Assembly (NCBI GenBank): GCA_964399545.1
Contig: CAYNRG010000003.1
Coordinates: forward strand, 124,001 to 188,000
From: CAYNRG01 sp964399545
GTDB lineage: Bacteria > Bacillota_I > Bacilli_A > Erysipelotrichales > Erysipelotrichaceae
Length of the DNA: 64,000 bases
Direction of reading: 5' to 3'
The position numbers and the translations under genes were made by a program. A model generated the notes under the pieces. That model was not told the DNA's origin, searched no databases, and was given only the letters and a program-made list of their open reading frames with translations. Of this stretch, positions 59,745-64,000 are shown piece by piece. How positions within the stretch are numbered: position 1 is the stretch's first letter; each line of letters opens with the position of its first letter.

Positions 59745-60962
59745 TCAATATTTTACCACAAATACATTTGGTTTTATAGAGTAATGTTTAACATCACAAC
59801 CAATTCCAGGCACTAAAATGATTTCTTTATAGCAATTTTCAACCACTGGCCATGTTTCTCTTTCGGCTAGAGGAATCTTCCTATCAATAAACCAGCGGTG
59901 AATTTTTTTATGTCCTATCCTCAATTTAATTTGGTCCCCTGGTTGAACATTTCGAATCGTCAGTGGCCAATCTTCTTCAAAAACAGTAACCGCCGATAAT
60001 CTGGGCCCTTCCGATTGCAAAGAAAAAATAGAAGTTTTTAGGCTCTGATATGATTTTAATACAAAACTATAGCTCTTGTCTTGATTTCCCACAATTTCAC
60101 AAATTGTATTATGTTTCATAATCCACCCTTTTTTTAATGGGACTTTTATATTCCGTGATGTTTTTAATGTTTTCCATAAATCTTCGAAATATCGATTTGA
60201 GCCACCAGCTTCTTTCTGCTTATTTGCTTGAAGCCACAAGCGCAAAACTTTATAACAAATTTGATTTTCCTCTTCATTTAAATTTGAAAGATCTATTTTC
60301 TCCCCTACAAATCGTTTTTTCAACAGACTTCTCTCTTCAGATAAAACTTTATTCTCCAGCTGAATTGTATTCAACACTTTTTCTCTTTCCTTTTTACTCA
60401 TTTTTTCGACCTGATGATGACGAATTTTATTTCTTTCATACCTATCACTTAGATTTGACTCATCAACAAAAAAAGGAACCTCTTGTTTCTTACAATAGTC
60501 TTCACAATTTTTTTTAGTCCATTCCAAAAGTGGACGCTGTATAAGAGTATCCTCTACAAGACCAACTCCTCTTAATCCATAAACCTCTGGAGTACTCCCT
60601 CGTTTCTTTTGTAAGAAGTAAGTTTCTAGTAAATCATCTTGATGGTGAGCTATTAATACTCCAGTTGCCTGATATTTATTAACGCACTCCTTAAAAAATT
60701 GATAGCGAACTTTTCTAGCCCAACCTTGAAAGTTTCCACTTTCCTCCTTGATTGGATAGAGTACTTCTATAGGCACACCCTTTCTTTGACAAAAAGAGCG
60801 AACTCCTTTCTCATCTCGATCAGCACTTTTTCTTTTCTTATAATTTACATGTGCTACAACCACATTTATATTCTCTTTTAAGCATAAATCTAAAAGAGCC
60901 ATTGAATCAGCACCTCCAGATACGCCAAGAATCCATTTTTTATTTTCTAGTTTCTTTTCCAT
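59745..60962 (-). CDS. tilS: tRNA-Ile lysidine synthetase
   Basis: This 405-residue N-type ATP-pyrophosphatase has the PP-loop GVSGGADSMALLDLC near residue 14, LIAHHQDDLLETYFLQ near 110 and a C-terminal TilS domain ending HKKIHRWFIDRKIPLAERE (about 340-365). It converts C34 of the CAU-anticodon tRNA-Ile to lysidine and is essential. First gene of the tilS-hpt-ftsH group. Confidence 0.93.
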   Translation of the reverse strand: MEKKLENKKWILGVSGGADSMALLDLCLKENINVVVAHVNYKKRKSADRDEKGVRSFCQRKGVPIEVLYPIKEESGNFQGWARKVRYQFFKECVNKYQATGVLIAHHQDDLLETYFLQKKRGSTPEVYGLRGVGLVEDTLIQRPLLEWTKKNCEDYCKKQEVPFFVDESNLSDRYERNKIRHHQVEKMSKKEREKVLNTIQLENKVLSEERSLLKKRFVGEKIDLSNLNEEENQICYKVLRLWLQANKQKEAGGSNRYFEDLWKTLKTSRNIKVPLKKGWIMKHNTICEIVGNQDKSYSFVLKSYQSLKTSIFSLQSEGPRLSAVTVFEEDWPLTIRNVQPGDQIKLRIGHKKIHRWFIDRKIPLAERETWPVVENCYKEIILVPGIGCDVKHYSIKPNVFVVKY

Positions 60963-60999
60963 ACCCTAAGTGTACCATATTTTAGAAGATTCCTTACAC

Positions 61000-61563
61000 T
61001 CAATTTGGGAAAAGAATCCCTCTTACCCTCTTCTTAATTTTGTCAAATAAAGGAGAGTGAGGGTGAATATGAGCTTTAACATCTATAATCCGTGCTGTAT
61101 TAATATGCTTGCAATCATTTAAGAATAAAACTGACGGTTTATTCATTCCTGGAATTAAACCAATTTTCATCAAATGCTTTTTACCAATCACATTATCCAC
61201 AGGATCATATGCTGTTTTATATTGATGAGGGTTTGAAGTCATCGGAATCACAAAAGCTTTCCTTTGATAGATTGATAAGATTAATCCAAAATGTTGAAAT
61301 CCCGCTTCATTAATATACGCTTGCCCAAAATCGATATAACAAATATCTCCTACCCTTATCTGAATTCCCAATCCATCGCAAGATACTTCTTGATTTCGAA
61401 TAAACCAATTCGCTTCACTAACTAAACAATAGTCTAAGCACTTCGGCTCCAATTGTTTCATTAAATTTTTTTTCGATTCCAAATAATCCATCCATAAGCA
61501 AACATCATCGACCTTATCTACTTCTTCACCATTTAAAATTTTATCAATTTTTTCTCTATTCAT
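61000..61563 (-). CDS. MazF/PemK-like protein with N-terminal extension
   Basis: ATG 61563 follows AAGGGGAT and gives 187 residues. The core at about 70-180 has GIQIRVGDICYIDFGQAYI and HFGLILSIYQRKAFVIPMTS, the order of MazF/PemK toxins (a barrel opening with GD and a later PxTS). The extra 65-residue N-terminal helix region (INREK-like MNREKIDKILNGEEV) is not in classical toxins. No antitoxin gene is adjacent, so it may be a solitary PemK-like regulator or RNase. The molecular activity is not established. Confidence 0.6.
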   Translation of the reverse strand: MNREKIDKILNGEEVDKVDDVCLWMDYLESKKNLMKQLEPKCLDYCLVSEANWFIRNQEVSCDGLGIQIRVGDICYIDFGQAYINEAGFQHFGLILSIYQRKAFVIPMTSNPHQYKTAYDPVDNVIGKKHLMKIGLIPGMNKPSVLFLNDCKHINTARIIDVKAHIHPHSPLFDKIKKRVRGILFPN

Positions 61564-61670
61564 GGTAATCCCCTTCCGCTTCATAATAGCAAAAGATGGT
61601 TCCATTTCCTGTTTTCTACTCTATTTTAGAGACTTTTTCTAATTCTCACTTAAAAAGGTTAGTTCTAACA

Positions 61671-62765
61671 CTAACCTTTAATCTTTCTTTTTATTTTTTC
61701 CATCATTCCTAACATCGGTCTAAACTTTGGATTAATCATTCCCGTTACCTCGACAAATAATTCAGATATAAATAAGAGCAAGAAAACTAATCCCAATCCT
61801 AAAGCCTCATTATAGTAGCTAACTACAGCACTAACCCCAAACAGCCCAGTCACTAAATATAAAATCAATACAGTATTACGATGACCCAAATTCAGCTTAA
61901 ACATTAAAATATGGTGCAAGTGATCTCTATCTGCCTCTGAGATTCGCTGTCCTTTTAATTTGCGTCGAAGAATCGCAATAAGGGTATCCGAAATTGGAAT
62001 AAATAACACTAAAATTGGAAACCCTAAAGTAATGACTGCGGTGGTTTTAAACCCTAACAATGAAATGACCGCAATCAGGTAACCTAAAAACAAAGCTCCA
62101 CAGTCTCCCATAAAAATACTTGCTGGATAAAAATTATAGGGCAGAAATCCTGCAATAGCTCCGGCAAGGATTAGAGATATTGTCGCAATATCAATGCGTC
62201 CCATAAGAAAGCCTAAGATTCCAATTATACAAGTTACAATAAATGAAATCCCACCAGACAATCCATCTAGTCCATCAATTAGGTTAATTGCATTTGTTAT
62301 TCCCACTACCCAAATAAAAGAGACCATAAAGGTAATTACGATACTTTTAATATGAATTCCTAAAGGAAGGTATAAATCGGTTAAATACAGCTGGCCCCAA
62401 ACGATGGCAACCAAAGCCCCTAATGCTTGGAACCCCAATTTCACTCCAGGTTTTAAATCAAAAATATCATCTAAAAGTCCACCTATAAATATGATTATTC
62501 CTCCAAGGACAATCGCATTTAATTGCTGATCCGCTTTCATAAAGAATGCCATGCTTAACATAAACGATAGGAAAATGGCTAATCCTCCCATTCGAACAAT
62601 TTTTCCTTCATGAACTGTCCTATTATTCTCTTGTGCATAAATCATTAACCAAAATCCAATTCGTTTCGCTATAGGAACTAGAATGACGGATAACACAAAA
62701 GCCGTACCAAAAATTGGCATGGATGCTTTTATAAGATGTATAACTGTATCTAAAAAACTGCTCAT
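61671..62765 (-). CDS. tagO: Undecaprenyl-phosphate sugar-1-phosphate transferase (TagO/WecA type)
   Basis: ATG 62765 follows AGGTGG at a slightly long spacing; GTG 62780 and TTG 62771 are alternatives. The 364-residue membrane protein has about 11 hydrophobic segments, a DDIFDLKPG Asp pair near residue 90 and the diagnostic TNAINLIDGLDGLSGG near 155. ISEADRDHLHHILM near 275 carries the HLHH motif. It transfers GlcNAc-1-phosphate, or a similar sugar, to undecaprenyl phosphate, the first step of teichoic acid or other glycan synthesis. Confidence 0.9.
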   Translation of the reverse strand: MSSFLDTVIHLIKASMPIFGTAFVLSVILVPIAKRIGFWLMIYAQENNRTVHEGKIVRMGGLAIFLSFMLSMAFFMKADQQLNAIVLGGIIIFIGGLLDDIFDLKPGVKLGFQALGALVAIVWGQLYLTDLYLPLGIHIKSIVITFMVSFIWVVGITNAINLIDGLDGLSGGISFIVTCIIGILGFLMGRIDIATISLILAGAIAGFLPYNFYPASIFMGDCGALFLGYLIAVISLLGFKTTAVITLGFPILVLFIPISDTLIAILRRKLKGQRISEADRDHLHHILMFKLNLGHRNTVLILYLVTGLFGVSAVVSYYNEALGLGLVFLLLFISELFVEVTGMINPKFRPMLGMMEKIKRKIKG

Positions 62766-62830
62766 TTGCAATCTAACCACCTATCTTTATTGTTTATTAT
62801 ATCATATTTTCATCAATTTACATTGCTATT

Positions 62831-63610
62831 TTATCCTTGAAAAAAATTGACTAAAGATAAAAGAATTAAACTCCCAATCACCCAATCATGGATTTTTAAA
62901 ATTTGTTCTTCTTCCAACTTTTTATTTTGAATGCTACCAATATATCCTCCGATCACTGCAGCAACTAAAATCCAAGGAATAAAAGAGAGATCTTCTGAAT
63001 TTAAAGCAACTCTCCCGAAAAGGACAACATTTGTCAATTTTGCTGATTGCGAAAAGAAAATTGTAATAATTGATAAAACCGTTGCCTCTTTCATACTATA
63101 AGAAAAGAAAAAAGTGAATACTGCTACATTTAAGGGACCTCCCCCAATTCCTAAGAAAACCGATAGACTTCCTAATATCACACCAATCACGGCAATTAAA
63201 AGAGGATGTTTTAAGTGAAAAGTCTTTATTCTATTACGGTTACTTGAATAGATTAAAATAAGAACCAATACTATGCATAAAAGTAAAGATTGAATTGATG
63301 AAATCGGAAAAGAAACTTCCCTTTGTACCCATTGAAATAACTGTTCTCCCAATAAGCCTCCAAAGATAGAGCCCACCGATAAGAAAAGCACTGGTCTAAT
63401 ATCTATTTTCACCTTTTGATGGAGTTGCTTAAAAATAGAAACCACTGCCATGGTAAAAACAGCTAATGAAGAATAAAAATTAATGACTTGTGCAGAATGA
63501 ATATTGACCAAGTCAAAAAGAGGTTTAATAATCACTCCTCCACCTAGTCCCGATATTGCCCCTATCGTTGTCGCAAACAAAACAATCAATCCATAGATCA
63601 TCCCTATCAT
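62831..63610 (-). CDS. TSUP-family (TauE/SafE) anion transporter
   Basis: ATG 63610 follows GAGGGAG; the longer GTG start would overlap that site. The 259-residue membrane protein has about eight hydrophobic segments and family motifs IGAISGLGGGVIIKPLF near residue 15 and SVFLGIGGGPLNVAVF near 160, the repeated Gly-rich loops of two homologous halves. Family members carry sulfite, sulfoacetate or other organosulfur anions. No sulfur genes are adjacent. Confidence 0.8.
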   Translation of the reverse strand: MIGMIYGLIVLFATTIGAISGLGGGVIIKPLFDLVNIHSAQVINFYSSLAVFTMAVVSIFKQLHQKVKIDIRPVLFLSVGSIFGGLLGEQLFQWVQREVSFPISSIQSLLLCIVLVLILIYSSNRNRIKTFHLKHPLLIAVIGVILGSLSVFLGIGGGPLNVAVFTFFFSYSMKEATVLSIITIFFSQSAKLTNVVLFGRVALNSEDLSFIPWILVAAVIGGYIGSIQNKKLEEEQILKIHDWVIGSLILLSLVNFFQG

Positions 63611-63690
63611 AATTTTCTCCCTCACCTCTTATTTTAACTTCATTTTCCTTTAATCTTCTCAATCATAAACTTTTTAAATTTTTATACTCA

Positions 63691-63716
63691 TAAAAATAGA
63701 GCTGCTTTAGCCCTAT
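63691..63716 (-). terminator. Intrinsic terminator of the threonine ammonia-lyase gene
   Basis: ATAGGGCT/AGCTCTAT stem with one G-U pair and a T run on the minus strand. Confidence 0.6.
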
Positions 63717-64000
63717 TCTTCTATCGTTGTTGCAATAAACTCTCCACGTTTTATCTCAATTTCATATCCTGCTTCTTTTAATTCTTGTAAAACCTTCTCT
63801 TTGTGATTTTTCCCTGTTGTCTCTAAAACCAAAGTAATTAAACACTGATGATTTAAAACTTCATTCGATAGTCGATCATGCTCAATCGATAAAATATTAG
63901 CTCCAACATTGGAAAGAACATCTACAATCTTTTTCAAATTTCCTGGACGATCTGAAAGATAAAAATTTACACTAAATTTTCGATCTGTTTTAATTAATCC
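63713..64000 (-). CDS. ilvA: Threonine ammonia-lyase, C-terminal ACT domain (5' part beyond window)
   Basis: The frame is open from the window edge to TAA 63713. Visible residues GLIKTDRKFSVNFYLSDRPG and LKKIVDVLSNVGANILSIEH form an ACT domain of the kind ending catabolic-type threonine ammonia-lyase (VLSNVGANILSIEHDR). A start at ATG or TTG inside the window is not credible because homology-like sequence continues upstream. The enzyme converts threonine to 2-oxobutyrate and ammonia, and the ACT domain binds a regulator. Confidence 0.8.
   Translation of the reverse strand, partial: GLIKTDRKFSVNFYLSDRPGNLKKIVDVLSNVGANILSIEHDRLSNEVLNHQCLITLVLETTGKNHKEKVLQELKEAGYEIEIKRGEFIATTIEE

Overview
The window looks like a low-GC Gram-positive (Bacillota) chromosome. 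Almost every tRNA gene encodes its CCA end, ribosome-binding sites are strong AGGAGG types, and promoters are standard sigma-A. A T-box precedes lysS, and the tilS-hpt-ftsH order is typical of Firmicutes. The metabolic genes (EtfAB with acyl-CoA dehydrogenase, thiolase, acetate kinase, oxidative pentose phosphate pathway, PTS) suggest a fermentative anaerobe or facultative anaerobe, perhaps in the Erysipelotrichia/Turicibacter neighbourhood. That placement is an inference from general character. Most genes lie on the minus strand.

Positions 1-9000 are accessory DNA: one end of an integrated plasmid or conjugative element lying against the 3' end of a tRNA-Thr gene. A tightly coupled minus-strand operon runs from a 77-residue protein through ParA, ParB, a 39-residue Cys-rich mini-protein and a lipoprotein to a class B sortase. 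It is followed by small membrane proteins, a second lipoprotein and a thioester/Cna-B surface adhesin that leaves the window. Seven copies of a GGGGCAA-S-TTGCCCC palindrome are scattered through this operon, four of them inside reading frames. They are candidate ParB sites (parS) or RNA regulatory hairpins. Upstream lie a structured 390-base spacer, a Rep/relaxase-like gene, and a plus-strand candidate ncRNA with its own promoter and terminator.

Positions 9-21 kb hold housekeeping genes: maf, a nucleotidyltransferase, split chromate transporters, the pgl-gnd-zwf operon and ndk. They also hold a LexA/CI-like repressor divergent from a 58-residue one-helix membrane protein (three shared operators, overlapping promoters), six tRNA genes in all, a MATE exporter and rpiB.

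Positions 21-40.5 kb are centred on acyl-CoA metabolism. They contain an extracytoplasmic flavin reductase, ackA and coaD. A long minus-strand cluster (thiolase, FabG-like reductase, ketosynthase-III-like enzyme, complete Liv ABC transporter) is followed by a CoA-transferase and two alpha/beta hydrolases. A TetR gene sits between this cluster and a plus-strand maoC-acd-etfB-etfA operon. Nearly identical 20-bp inverted repeats lie at both flanking promoters, which implies one regulon.

Positions 40.5-51 kb hold a lactose/cellobiose-type PTS IIC/IIB pair, a complete birA-bioY-bioB-bioD-bioA operon with a clear BirA operator, lysS with a T-box, dusB and hslO. Positions 51-56.7 kb are a near-perfect 2.8-kb tandem duplication of a bacteriocin-immunity-type ABC transporter whose two copies differ mainly in one extracellular patch. 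A terminator-like hairpin lies in its leader. The last 7 kb contain ftsH, hpt, tilS, a MazF/PemK-like protein, a TagO/WecA-type transferase, a TSUP transporter and the end of a threonine ammonia-lyase.
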